Shown here: one piece after another, positions 14,729-22,734 of the stretch
Position numbering within the stretch: the first letter of the stretch is position 1
Layout: each line of letters begins with the position of its first letter
Assembly: GCA_037384225.1 (NCBI GenBank)
Contig: JARROD010000026.1
Coordinates: forward strand, 1 to 22,734
DNA: 22,734 bases
Origin: JARROD01 sp037384225
GTDB lineage: Bacteria; Pseudomonadota; Gammaproteobacteria; Pseudomonadales; Cellvibrionaceae
Direction of reading: 5' to 3'
Position numbers and translations under genes: made by a program
Notes under the pieces: generated by a model
Told to the model about the DNA's origin: nothing
Seen by the model: only the letters and a program-made list of their open reading frames with translations
The model's database searches: none

Positions 14729-14786
14729 CTGTTCGATCAGTAAATCTTTTTATCTAAAGTTCTTAACGTGGTTCTGGCCGAGCCCG

Positions 14787-14908
14787 GCCCAGCCGCTAAG
14801 GGTGTGGGATTCAGGGCGAACAGTCTACCTTCAGTGGTACCCGCCGTTGGGTGCCATCGATGTCGCTGGATGTTCACCCTGAATCCCACACCCTTAGCAG
14901 CTGGGCCT
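14787..14908. repeat. Long inverted repeat (37-bp arms, two mismatches)
   Basis: The arms at 14787-14823 and 14872-14908 both carry GCTAAGGGTGTGGGATTCAG (the right arm inverted) and differ at two positions. The 48-bp centre has its own small stem (GGTACCC / GGGTGCC). As RNA it would fold into a very stable cruciform-like hairpin. No ORF of note crosses it. It may be another MITE-like element or a structured RNA. Confidence 0.75.
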
Positions 14909-15022
14909 AGTTGGTAAGTGACGCTGGACGTTGCAAAAACTCGACGTAAACCCACTACGCCTAAAGTTTTTGCGCCTAGCCAAGCGGGCGCCTCAAAACC
15001 GACTCTCTATAAAACAAAAAGG

Positions 15023-15044
15023 GGAAGTTATTCCGTGCCCGTTC
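15023..15044. repeat. Left flanking copy of a short palindromic repeat
   Basis: GGAAGTTATTCCGTGCCCG followed by TTC is repeated exactly at 15800-15821, on the far side of the orphan gene. A shorter related piece, GTGCCCGTTCCTA, lies at 5159-5171 between two convergent genes. Confidence 0.7.
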
Positions 15045-15255
15045 CTTAGTTACAGGAAAAACGGCTGAGTTTTTCAGTGTTGAAATGGATGATGATGCTC
15101 GTGCTTTAAGATTGGAATCAACCTTCCAGAGGCTCCGTATGTAGGGCTTAAAGACCACGCACGATATAACTGTTGAGTGAGAACGTGTTGGGACCACTGA
15201 GGTCGGATGTTTATTTTGGGGCGCGAACCATTCTTTCATCAGGAGATCAATACTC

Positions 15256-15786
15256 ATGACAAGTTACAGACCTTTAAAACCCGGAAGTTTAGAGAAAGAA
15301 GTGGATGTTAAAACCATAGAAAACGCGATCCGTGCCGGCGGATTACCGGTTTCATCGATAGACAAGCTCGATTCACAATTCAACGGAGTGGTAGGGTTGA
15401 CGTGGGGCGCAACCGGGTGGCATGGTCCCACCGACATACAGACCCTTACCGGTCTCGAAGGCACTTATTTTTGGGGTGAGAAACCATTCGGTCTCAACTA
15501 CATTACTTTTACCTTTGCTCCCGATAAAGCGGGCGTTGAAGGAGCGTACAAAATTACCAATGGCTGGAGTGTTGTTGAGGAGGGCATTTTCCACAGCGTA
15601 CCGAACAATCCGGCTATCGGCTGGGCATTTATCAGTCTGGTGCCGGAAATACAACAGACGCCTCGCGTGTTCATCATCTCGGGAATGGTTACCGATCCCG
15701 GCTGGAAAATTTCCACCCTGTTACTCAACCATGTCGGGCACAGTGGGCCGGCACTGCCGGCGTTTCCGGCGATTCGGTTGTTTTGA
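15256..15786 (+). CDS. Orphan protein of unknown function
   Basis: The ATG at 15256 has AGGAG 10 nt upstream. The 176-residue product has no signal peptide or membrane segment. The N-terminal 45 residues are polar (KPGSLEKEVDVKTIENAIRA). The rest is rich in aromatic, Gly and beta-prone residues: GVVGLTWGATGWHGPTD, GLEGTYFWGEKPFGLNYITF, NGWSVVEEGIFHSV, IGWAFISLVPE and VFIISGMVTDPGWKI, with a Pro/Ala-rich end. It suggests a small beta-sandwich or beta-barrel fold. I do not recognise a family. It stands alone, in a region of repeats, and is bracketed by direct copies of a short palindromic repeat at 15023 and 15800, so it may be an acquired cassette. Confidence 0.7.
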   Translation: MTSYRPLKPGSLEKEVDVKTIENAIRAGGLPVSSIDKLDSQFNGVVGLTWGATGWHGPTDIQTLTGLEGTYFWGEKPFGLNYITFTFAPDKAGVEGAYKITNGWSVVEEGIFHSVPNNPAIGWAFISLVPEIQQTPRVFIISGMVTDPGWKISTLLLNHVGHSGPALPAFPAIRLF

Positions 15787-15788
15787 TG

Positions 15789-15827
15789 CCTTAGGAACCG
15801 GAAGTTATTCCGTGCCCGTTCTTAAAG
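15789..15827. repeat. Right flanking copy of the short palindromic repeat, with a hairpin
   Basis: Starting 3 bp after the orphan gene stop, CCTTAGGAAC pairs with GTTCTTAA around an inner stem CGGAA-GTTA-TTCCG. The part 15800-15821 is an exact direct copy of 15023-15044. It may serve as the gene's terminator, since an A/T-rich run follows. Confidence 0.65.
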
Positions 15828-16009
15828 TAAAAAAATTCTTATTATAGTTTACGTGTTTATCATCAAATAACTTTATTTTTTTCAAAATATTCAACTCCCG
15901 ATCGCTTGGTCGACAGATATTTTTGTTGTGATTTACTAGCTGATTCTCGAAGTCGGAAAAAATATGTTATGGTTTGGATGTTAGCCAAGAATTTTTGGTA
16001 CAGTTCATA

Positions 16010-16040
16010 TTGTTGAATTTGGCTTGATTGATATAATCAA
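16010..16040 (+). promoter_or_regulatory. Candidate promoter with operator palindrome over the -10
   Basis: A perfect TATAAT (16032-16037) has a weak -35, TTGTTG (16010-16015), at 16 bp. The -10 is embedded in TTGATTGATATAATCAA (16024-16040), a palindrome with 6-bp arms. A nested version, TTGAT-ATA-ATCAA (16028-16040), is one base short of the FNR consensus spacing. Confidence 0.5.
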
Positions 16041-16101
16041 AAATATATGTTCGCAGGGGGAACTTTTTTTACAGAACCTTTCTTTGTCGAATTCTGTATT
16101 T

Positions 16102-16137
16102 CGCCGGAGCTTTTTTGTCCGGCGTTGTCATTTTTTT
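16102..16137 (+). terminator. Intrinsic terminator in the leader of the M24-fold gene
   Basis: CGCCGGA (16102-16108) pairs perfectly with TCCGGCG (16118-16124). A T-rich tail with seven consecutive T residues follows (16131-16137). A weaker stem, ACAGAA / TTCTGT (16071-16097), precedes it. It could end a small RNA of about 95 nt started by the promoter above, or attenuate the gene downstream. Confidence 0.7.
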
Positions 16138-16181
16138 AGTAGAGTTTTACAACCGGTTTTATAACTTGAGGTATTGCAGTG

Positions 16182-16256
16182 ATGTCCAGTCAGTTATCAG
16201 TCGTAGGTTTAGATGACTTTTCAGTTTTCGATCGGGCGCTCTTGTCTGTGATGTGA
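16182..16256 (+). CDS. Possible 24-residue small ORF
   Basis: An ATG at 16182 with GAGG (16168-16171) 10 nt upstream opens 24 codons ending in TGA at 16254-16256. The peptide begins MSSQLSVVGLDDF and ends RALLSVM. It lies 76 bp upstream of the M24-fold gene start and could be a leader peptide or a small protein. There is no recognisable family, so it is only a candidate. Confidence 0.3.
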   Translation: MSSQLSVVGLDDFSVFDRALLSVM

Positions 16257-16332
16257 CGTGCTCGCAGATGCCTTGCGACGGCCAACGTTTATTACAATTA
16301 AACGAAACAGAATTAGAGTTAACGAGGTAACT

Positions 16333-17541
16333 ATGACTAACTCACCGGTTACAAATTCATTGAAGACTCCCTCCGAATTACCATTTGAACTCGATGAATA
16401 CCTCGTGCGGCAGCAGAGGGTTCGTGCTGCAATGCAGCGGCGGGAAATAGACGTTCTCTATATCGCCAGCCCGGCGAATATTCTCTATCTCACTGGCTAT
16501 GAAACTGGTTGGTATCCGCCACATTTGCCATTGGGTGTGGCTATCGCCCGCGATCCGGACGCGCTAGTATTTTTTGACTGGACGTTGCATGAGCATAGCC
16601 AACGCTTTAATGCTCTGCTTGACGATGTTGTGTTTTTCGATGGCGATAAGGTCGAACCTGCAATGCTCAAGGCGTTTCAAAAGCGCGGTTGGACGCGGCG
16701 CACCGTTGCCTTGGAATGTCAAACGCCCAATCCCGCCGTCCCCGCTATAAATGCAATGGCGGATTTTCTCTATGATGCCGGCGCCAGATTGGTATCGGGC
16801 GATTGGATAGTGGATGGCGTGCGACTCTATAAATCCGAGGCGGAGCTCGCCAGAATCCGTCGCGCAGGCTTGATAGCGGACACCGCTTTCAATCGGTTGC
16901 AGACGGATCTCAAACCGGGAATGACGGAACTCGAAGTGTCTGCGCATTTAAGCGCGTTGTTGATTTCCCTCGGTAGCGATTATGTCGCTGCCCAGCCGCT
17001 GATTTCCTCGGGGCCAACTGCCTGGTGCGATCTACACGCCTTACCCTCTCAGCGCCGGCTGCAGGCAGGGGATATTGTTGCGATAGATTGCTGCGCTGCA
17101 GTAGATCGCTATCACGCCAATTTGTCGCGAACCTTTGCGCTGGGAGATGTGAGTTCCCGCGCAACGGAAATACTCGCCATGGCCGCCAGCAGCTTGAGTG
17201 TCCTCCAGGCCCAGGCGAGGCTGGGGGATGGTCTCGATATAGCGGCGAACGCAGCCGGCAGCCATGTGCGCCTGTGCATTCCCGAAGACAGGATCCGGTG
17301 GGTGGGAGGCTATGCTCTGGGGTTGGCGTTTGCGCCCCATTGGTCCGGTCATACCTGTCTCAACAATAGCGGGCCTGAGTGCTGGAGCTGGAAAGAGAAT
17401 TATGTCTCCAGTTTCGAAACTGTTTTTTACGACCGCGAGGAGGGGTTTAAAGCCCAGTGCAAAGATACTGTAGTGATGACGGCGCGGGGGCTGGAGTCGC
17501 TTTCGAGTCTTCCCCGCACACTTTTGCCGGTCGAGATTTAG
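16333..17541 (+). CDS. M24-fold (creatinase/aminopeptidase P-like) hydrolase with degenerate metal site
   Basis: The ATG at 16333 follows ACGAGG. The frame is open back to 16258 but that part lacks a ribosome site. The 402-residue product has the two-domain layout of creatinase/prolidase proteins: an N-terminal domain (RVRAAMQRREIDVLYIASPA, NILYLTGYETGW) and a pita-bread C-terminal domain from about residue 180. The His235 of DLHALPSQ is conserved. Of the usual five metal ligands, Asp252 remains, the next Asp is Asn263 (HANLSRTF), the GHGIG His appears as Tyr (GYALG) and the final Glu of the IED motif appears as Lys (CKD). This pattern resembles metal-independent members such as creatinase rather than peptidases. 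Ectoine hydrolase (DoeA) is another relative. A C-N hydrolase on a small guanidino or cyclic compound is therefore more likely than a dipeptidase, but the substrate is unknown. Confidence 0.8.
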   Translation: MTNSPVTNSLKTPSELPFELDEYLVRQQRVRAAMQRREIDVLYIASPANILYLTGYETGWYPPHLPLGVAIARDPDALVFFDWTLHEHSQRFNALLDDVVFFDGDKVEPAMLKAFQKRGWTRRTVALECQTPNPAVPAINAMADFLYDAGARLVSGDWIVDGVRLYKSEAELARIRRAGLIADTAFNRLQTDLKPGMTELEVSAHLSALLISLGSDYVAAQPLISSGPTAWCDLHALPSQRRLQAGDIVAIDCCAAVDRYHANLSRTFALGDVSSRATEILAMAASSLSVLQAQARLGDGLDIAANAAGSHVRLCIPEDRIRWVGGYALGLAFAPHWSGHTCLNNSGPECWSWKENYVSSFETVFYDREEGFKAQCKDTVVMTARGLESLSSLPRTLLPVEI

Positions 17542-17607
17542 CGCCGGAGGCTTGAAATGCTATAGCGCCGGCGGCTGTAGATCCTCAACGTTGCGCCTCG
17601 ACTCTGG

Positions 17608-18393
17608 TCAGGTACCCCAGATCCAGGTGATTGAAGCGAACCATTTGTCGCCGGCTCGGCTGCCGAAAATGCGCTTGGTTTTTCTGTCCGTTGCGCTGTA
17701 GCCTAGTCGCAGGGACAGGGATTTAACCGCTTTGCTGAAACCGATTTCGGTGTAGGTGAGGTTTTGGCCGATAATGTTTTCAAGATATTGCTGGCCCAGG
17801 GTCGCATCCAAACTGATTTCCCAGGCGAGGGGATGTAGGTAGCCGAGTTCCAGGTAGCCGAAGCTTCGTTTGACATCGGGCCAGCGGTTTGAGGCTCCGC
17901 CGGAAAGCAGCCAGCGGCCATCGAAATTCAAACTTGCCGAAATTTCATTCCAATCTAACGAGTTTGCACCTGATGAGCCGTAATAAGCGTGGCGGGTGAG
18001 GGTGATATCGTAGCTGAATCGCTGCGAAAGTTGGCGCTGATAGCCGATAAAATAATTACTTTCCGTGTCCGTATTTATGGGGCTTGGTGCACCGCAGGAA
18101 AAGGAATAAAGCGCCCCACAGTCACCGCGTTGATTGCCGTTTCGTGCGATGCTGTAATCGTAGTCGGTGCGGCCAGCCCACACGCCCGTGTAGAAGCCCG
18201 ATGTAAACTGATACTCGAGCCCTCCCTGGGCATAGCCGCCGCTCAGGGTTTGCCACAGGCCTCGATAGGGGCTGTCGGTTCCCAGGCTGAGATAGGCGCT
18301 GATTTCCGCACTCACTGTAGTGCTGGCGGACAGGAGGCAGAAGGCGGTGCAGGCGGCGGCGAGGGGATTCTGTCTGAATACTGTCCGGCTCAT
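17608..18393 (-). CDS. TIGR02001 / Gcw_chp-type exported beta-barrel protein
   Basis: The 261-residue product begins with a signal peptide (NPLAAACTAFCLLSASTTVSA, cleavage near residue 29). The mature part starts ISAYLSLGTDSPYRGLWQTL followed by YAQGGLEYQFTSGFYTGVWA, the hallmark of the TIGR02001/Gcw_chp family (pattern S-D-Y-x-x-R-G then G-F-Y-x-G-x-W). The rest consists of alternating aromatic beta strands, and the last residues, KWFASITWIWGT, resemble a barrel's terminal strand. The family is predicted to be outer-membrane or periplasmic, and its function is unknown. Two cysteines flank a short loop (DCGALYSFSC). It lies 54 bp after the S8 protease gene on the same strand and could be the last gene of the sigma-factor operon. 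Confidence 0.8.
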   Translation of the reverse strand: MSRTVFRQNPLAAACTAFCLLSASTTVSAEISAYLSLGTDSPYRGLWQTLSGGYAQGGLEYQFTSGFYTGVWAGRTDYDYSIARNGNQRGDCGALYSFSCGAPSPINTDTESNYFIGYQRQLSQRFSYDITLTRHAYYGSSGANSLDWNEISASLNFDGRWLLSGGASNRWPDVKRSFGYLELGYLHPLAWEISLDATLGQQYLENIIGQNLTYTEIGFSKAVKSLSLRLGYSATDRKTKRIFGSRAGDKWFASITWIWGT

Positions 18394-18447
18394 GAATTGG
18401 CTACTCGAAAAAGTTTATTCGAGGCCCATTATACAAATTATCTATTC

Positions 18448-19710
18448 CTAGTGTGCGCCACAGTTGTTTTCCTGTAGATTTTTTACCAACACCCTCTCGG
18501 AGGGGCGTGGGAAGGTGATGCATTTCCCGTTTACCAGCTTGGTTAACACATCGTTGACGGACGCGACTGTCGGTTCGAGGGAATAGATCAGCGCGGCTAT
18601 GCCCGTCACACCGGCTGTGGCTATCGATGAGCCTTGAAAAAAACGGTAACCGCCACCGGCCTGGGTGCTTAGCTGCTCGTTGCGTGAGAACCAGAAGGCT
18701 TCGGTATCGCCACTGCCCACAGCGTAAACATTTTCCAGTGAGGCTGGAAAATTCATTGTTGTATTGTTTATATTTTCCGCGGCGATGACAATCATTGACT
18801 GCTCTAGAGCCTTATCCAGTAAGGCTTTGAGCAGGGGGTCGTAGGGACCGGCGAGGCTGAGGTTAAGTATATTGACCCGGTCTTCGATAGCCTGTTCTAT
18901 GGCCTTTGCCAGCGAAAAGGATGTGCATCTTGTCTGACTGTCCACTACCTGGCAGGCGCCATAGATAGACAGTTTGGCACTGGGCGCGAGCCCCACCATT
19001 CCTTCGTTGTTATTTGCCGTAGCGGCAATAACACCCGCAATCGCGGTGCCGTGCACCTTATTGACTGTCTTTTCGTTTGCGGCGTTGATAAAGTCGTAGA
19101 TGTTATCTATTTGTCCCTTTAAATCCGGGTGTTCAATATCAACCACGCTGTCGACAACACCGATTCGAACATTTTCACCCCGGGTCAGGGTATGCAACTG
19201 TTCCACCGATGTCTTGTATTGACCGTATTGAACATCGAACAGCGGGTCGTCGTATTTCTGCATCAACATGCCTTGAAATTGATACATGGGTTGGGCGAAA
19301 CTGACATGCGTGTCCTCGTTCAGCTTTGCAATCAGCTGCGACATATCGCGTTCCACCGGTAAGTTGAATACGACACAGTATAGATTCAGCGAGGCGATGG
19401 GCCAGCCATCCATTTGCTCCAGGCCGTATTTTTCAGCCACCTCGTCAATGTGGGCACGAACGTGCAGGGACGCCGACCAGAGGCCCCGGCCGTGATAGGC
19501 TCGGCGGGGGCCAAAAGGCAGAGCATCGGCGTGATCCAGTTGGCGAAAGGTTACCAGCAGTTGCCGGTCCAGCTGTGTCTCCGACGGCGCGGCCGCAGTG
19601 GCGGCGGGTGCCGCAGCAAGCGCTTGCTGCGGTGATGGATTCGTTTCGCATCCGCACAAACACAACAAGAGCAAAACGGCGGTAAAATATTCAAGCCACT
19701 TCTCTTTCAC
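18448..19710 (-). CDS. Subtilisin-like (S8) serine protease lipoprotein
   Basis: I choose the GTG at 19710 because it overlaps the anti-sigma stop as GTGA and has GGAG 5 nt upstream. The frame reaches back to 19731 without a better site. The 420-residue product has a signal peptide ending in LCGC (lipid Cys21), then an Ala-rich linker. A region of about 47-146 ends LNEDTHVSFAQPMYQFQ and looks like an inhibitor-I9-type prodomain. The catalytic domain has Asp187 (GVVDSVVDIEHPDL), His220 (VHGTAIAGVI), oxyanion Asn313 (AAEN) and Ser362 (FQGSSIATAG), so the triad is complete although GTSMA reads GSSIA. It should be a lipid-anchored envelope protease. Its place as the third gene after an ECF sigma and anti-sigma factor suggests it processes the anti-sigma factor or responds to the same signal. 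Confidence 0.88.
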   Translation of the reverse strand: MKEKWLEYFTAVLLLLCLCGCETNPSPQQALAAAPAATAAAPSETQLDRQLLVTFRQLDHADALPFGPRRAYHGRGLWSASLHVRAHIDEVAEKYGLEQMDGWPIASLNLYCVVFNLPVERDMSQLIAKLNEDTHVSFAQPMYQFQGMLMQKYDDPLFDVQYGQYKTSVEQLHTLTRGENVRIGVVDSVVDIEHPDLKGQIDNIYDFINAANEKTVNKVHGTAIAGVIAATANNNEGMVGLAPSAKLSIYGACQVVDSQTRCTSFSLAKAIEQAIEDRVNILNLSLAGPYDPLLKALLDKALEQSMIVIAAENINNTTMNFPASLENVYAVGSGDTEAFWFSRNEQLSTQAGGGYRFFQGSSIATAGVTGIAALIYSLEPTVASVNDVLTKLVNGKCITFPRPSERVLVKNLQENNCGAH

Positions 19711-20420
19711 TGCTGCTCCACCCCAACCCATTGGATGGCGGGGGTGCGGCGCAGTTGGCGACTTAATTCTTCCGCATCCGTTCCCGGCGCCGGCGCCAGC
19801 CTGTATACCCTGTTCGGGCTCGGTTGGCTCAATGCGTGTGCATGACTTTCAGCGATCACGCGAGCGATTTCCGCATCGCTGACATCAGCGTCGAAAACCA
19901 CCTGTACGACGCCGCCGGAATACGAAGAGGGTGTGGTCAAAGCGACATAGGGCGCTTCCTGGGTATAGCGTCCCAGTAAAAAAGACGGCACGCCTACCCC
20001 GAAGACTGTCGCCGCCACCAACGCCCAGATCCATTTATTCTGTGGCTTTAACGCTGTCTTGTGCTGCCGGCTGGCTTTGTGGTCGGGCGATTGGGCCCTG
20101 TTTTTCAGCGGTACCACGACCGGCTCCACGACCGGCTCCACTACCGGTTCCCGCATCGGGGGCTGGGATTTGGCGATACTCGCGTTTATATTGCGAAAGA
20201 GTTGATCCGAAATTTCTTCGCGCCTGTTTTCCAACTGCTCAAGTTGTTGCGGCTGAACCCGGAAAAACGGCGCCAAGCGGATTTCGCATTCAATTTCCCG
20301 GCGGCATTCGGCGCAGGTTTGTATGTGAACATTCATTGCATCCAGTTCGAGTTCGCTCAGAGTTCCATTCACATACCAGGGAATAAGCTCTCTGATTTTT
20401 TGATGGTTATCCATGGTCAT
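19707..20420 (-). CDS. Zinc-finger transmembrane anti-sigma factor
   Basis: The 237-residue product starts inside the sigma gene's stop (ATGA overlap). The N-terminal cytoplasmic part carries the ZAS motif H32-x3-C36-x2-C39 (VHIQTCAECRRE). A linker holds a short repeat PVVEPVVEPVVVP, encoded by 15-bp repeats, then a basic stretch and a single transmembrane helix (WIWALVAATVFGVGVPSFLL, about 130-149). The periplasmic domain of about 85 residues reads VVQVVFDADVSDAEIARVIA ... NRVYRLAPAPG ... IQWVGVEQQ, a beta-alpha-beta pattern like inhibitor I9 or related ferredoxin-like folds. The protein should hold the ECF sigma factor at the membrane until an envelope signal releases it. It is translationally coupled to both neighbours. 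Confidence 0.88.
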   Translation of the reverse strand: MTMDNHQKIRELIPWYVNGTLSELELDAMNVHIQTCAECRREIECEIRLAPFFRVQPQQLEQLENRREEISDQLFRNINASIAKSQPPMREPVVEPVVEPVVVPLKNRAQSPDHKASRQHKTALKPQNKWIWALVAATVFGVGVPSFLLGRYTQEAPYVALTTPSSYSGGVVQVVFDADVSDAEIARVIAESHAHALSQPSPNRVYRLAPAPGTDAEELSRQLRRTPAIQWVGVEQQ

Positions 20421-20917
20421 GCCTCTATGATGGACTTTAGATGGCGCCGTGCGTGAAACATGCGCGTTTTAATCGTGTTTTCCGGACTGCCGCAAATCTC
20501 CGCTATCTCTTTATAGGTGTAGCCGAAATAGTAAGTCAGCTCCATTACCGACTTGTGTATCGGGGACAGCTTATCGATGACCGCCGCGATATCCTCAGCG
20601 GCTGATTCAGTCTCAGTCATGTGTAAATCTTCTTCATCCAGGGGTACCGTTGTGCGTTTTGCTTTCAATGCCTTGAGGGCTTTGCGGTAGGCCACTCCCA
20701 GAATCCAGGTTGAAACGGTGGAATCGCCGCGAAAGCGCCCGGCACTTTGCCAAACGACCAGGAAAACATCGTTGATCAGTTCCGCCACTGTTTCGGTATC
20801 CCCCGTCATCCGCAACAGGAAGCGCGAGAGGCGATTGAAGTAGCGGTCATAAAGTTCGCGCAGGGCGGTCTGATCGGCCGCTGTAATACGCTGGAGAAGT
20901 TCAAAGTCTGTAAGCAT
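20417..20917 (-). CDS. ECF-type RNA polymerase sigma factor
   Basis: The ATG at 20917 follows AAGGGG at 7-8 nt. A frame reaching to 20956 begins with a TTG without a ribosome site. The 166-residue product has sigma region 2 (ALRELYDRYFNRLSRFLLRM, then ELINDVFLVVWQSAGRF and STWILGVAYRKALKAL) and region 4 (LSPIHKSVMELTYYFGYTYK, EIAEICGSPENTIKTRMFHA), joined by an acidic linker. Region 3 is absent, as in ECF (group 4) sigma factors. It directs RNA polymerase to a small set of envelope-stress or surface genes. It heads an operon with the anti-sigma factor and protease, and is divergent from the CHRD-cytochrome lipoprotein, a likely target. Confidence 0.93.
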   Translation of the reverse strand: MLTDFELLQRITAADQTALRELYDRYFNRLSRFLLRMTGDTETVAELINDVFLVVWQSAGRFRGDSTVSTWILGVAYRKALKALKAKRTTVPLDEEDLHMTETESAAEDIAAVIDKLSPIHKSVMELTYYFGYTYKEIAEICGSPENTIKTRMFHARRHLKSIIEA

Positions 20918-20971
20918 AGGTGTCCCCTTTATCGGTAGGTTCCCCATAAGTGGCAAAAAGGTTTAATCGAA

Positions 20972-20998
20972 CTGTGAAAAAATTTATTTTTTTCGCAG
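20972..20998. promoter_or_regulatory. Imperfect AT-rich inverted repeat in the divergent control region
   Basis: CTGTGAAAAAA (20972-20982) and TTTTTTCGCAG (20988-20998) form an inverted repeat with one mismatch. It lies 55 bp before the sigma gene start and about 130 bp before the CHRD gene start. It could be an operator, or a terminator-like stem. A GAACTT at 21022-21027 resembles an ECF -35 on the CHRD side, but no convincing -10 was identified. Confidence 0.35.
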
Positions 20999-21127
20999 TG
21001 AACGAAATTGGCTGTTTGGGAGAACTTAAGAAGCGTGAACAAAATTTATCACCGTGATCAGAATCCAGTTGCCAAGTCTACCGGATAGGGGGTTGTGGTG
21101 TCGTCAAACAATAACGGAGAATTGACC

Positions 21128-22734
<1,607 letters not shown>

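Larger units (their letters stand above)
14690..15255. other. 566-bp non-coding region rich in palindromic repeats
   Basis: No convincing gene is present. In order it holds the hairpin at 14701-14728, a 37-bp inverted repeat at 14787-14908, a looser pair of GCAAAAACT and AGTTTTTGC around 14930-14975, and the short palindromic repeat GAAGTTATTCCGTGCCCG near 15024. The ribosome site of the orphan gene (AGGAG, 15241-15245) lies at its end. The region looks like a collection point for small dispersed repeats. Confidence 0.6.
15828..16332. other. AT-rich regulatory region upstream of the M24-fold gene
   Basis: This stretch is markedly AT-richer than its neighbours. It holds a promoter-like palindrome around TATAAT (16024-16040), a strong terminator hairpin (16102-16137) and a possible 24-codon ORF (16182-16256). 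No longer gene is credible. Confidence 0.6.

Noticed and set aside
15023..15827. Integron attC cassette
   Set aside because: The repeat lacks the RYYYAAC/GTTRRRY core sites and no integrase gene is visible.
16258..16332. N-terminal extension of the M24-fold gene
   Set aside because: It has no ribosome site, whereas the ATG at 16333 has ACGAGG at good spacing.

Overview
The window reads as a chromosomal segment of a Gram-negative marine-type gammaproteobacterium. The protein families (DeaD with a DbpA-like RNA-binding tail, ClsB next to an EEP hydrolase, a TIGR02001/Gcw_chp outer-membrane-type protein, CHRD lipoproteins) and the CRP-like palindrome fit the Cellvibrionales/Alteromonadales sphere. 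That placement is inference. No tRNA, rRNA, CRISPR array, phage gene or transposase gene was seen.

Left part (1-4400). The window opens in the last 37 codons of a ManC/AlgA-type mannose-1-phosphate guanylyltransferase, closed by an intrinsic terminator. Next come a half copy of a MITE-like repeat, the truncated 3' end of a fibronectin-III-like gene, a perfect CRP-type palindrome and an intact FN3-like lipoprotein gene. A cold-shock pair follows on the minus strand: a CspA-family protein and the DEAD-box helicase DeaD. DeaD has an array of about ten 21-bp tandem repeats just upstream. Beyond it lie a complete 188-bp MITE-like element with a 4-bp target duplication and a block of palindromic repeats.

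Middle part (4400-9240). This holds an AIM24/TIGR00266-family protein, an exported DUF3806-like protein, a membrane-anchored coiled-coil protein with a Pro/Gln tail, an AsmA-like membrane protein, and a minus-strand pair of cardiolipin synthase (ClsB type) followed by an EEP hydrolase (YbhP-like).

RecQ operon (9553-14689). RecQ is followed at very short spacing by an RluA-family pseudouridine synthase, a membrane-anchored S33 peptidase and a spermidine-synthase-like protein. The last three use TTG, TTG and GTG starts, each behind a recognisable Shine-Dalgarno sequence. A 566-bp repeat-rich region follows.

Right part (15000-22734). An unrecognised orphan gene (15256-15786) is bracketed by direct copies of a short palindromic repeat. 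An AT-rich regulatory stretch with a promoter-like palindrome and a strong terminator precedes an M24-fold gene that has lost most of its metal ligands. On the minus strand an ECF sigma factor, a zinc-finger anti-sigma factor and a subtilisin-like lipoprotein protease form a tightly coupled operon (ATGA and GTGA overlaps), followed by a TIGR02001-type protein. Divergent from the sigma gene is a large lipoprotein with CHRD-like repeats and a c-type heme motif, which runs off the window edge in an Glu-Pro repeat. The sigma/anti-sigma/protease unit with its divergent CHRD-cytochrome neighbour is the best candidate for an undescribed envelope-signalling system here.
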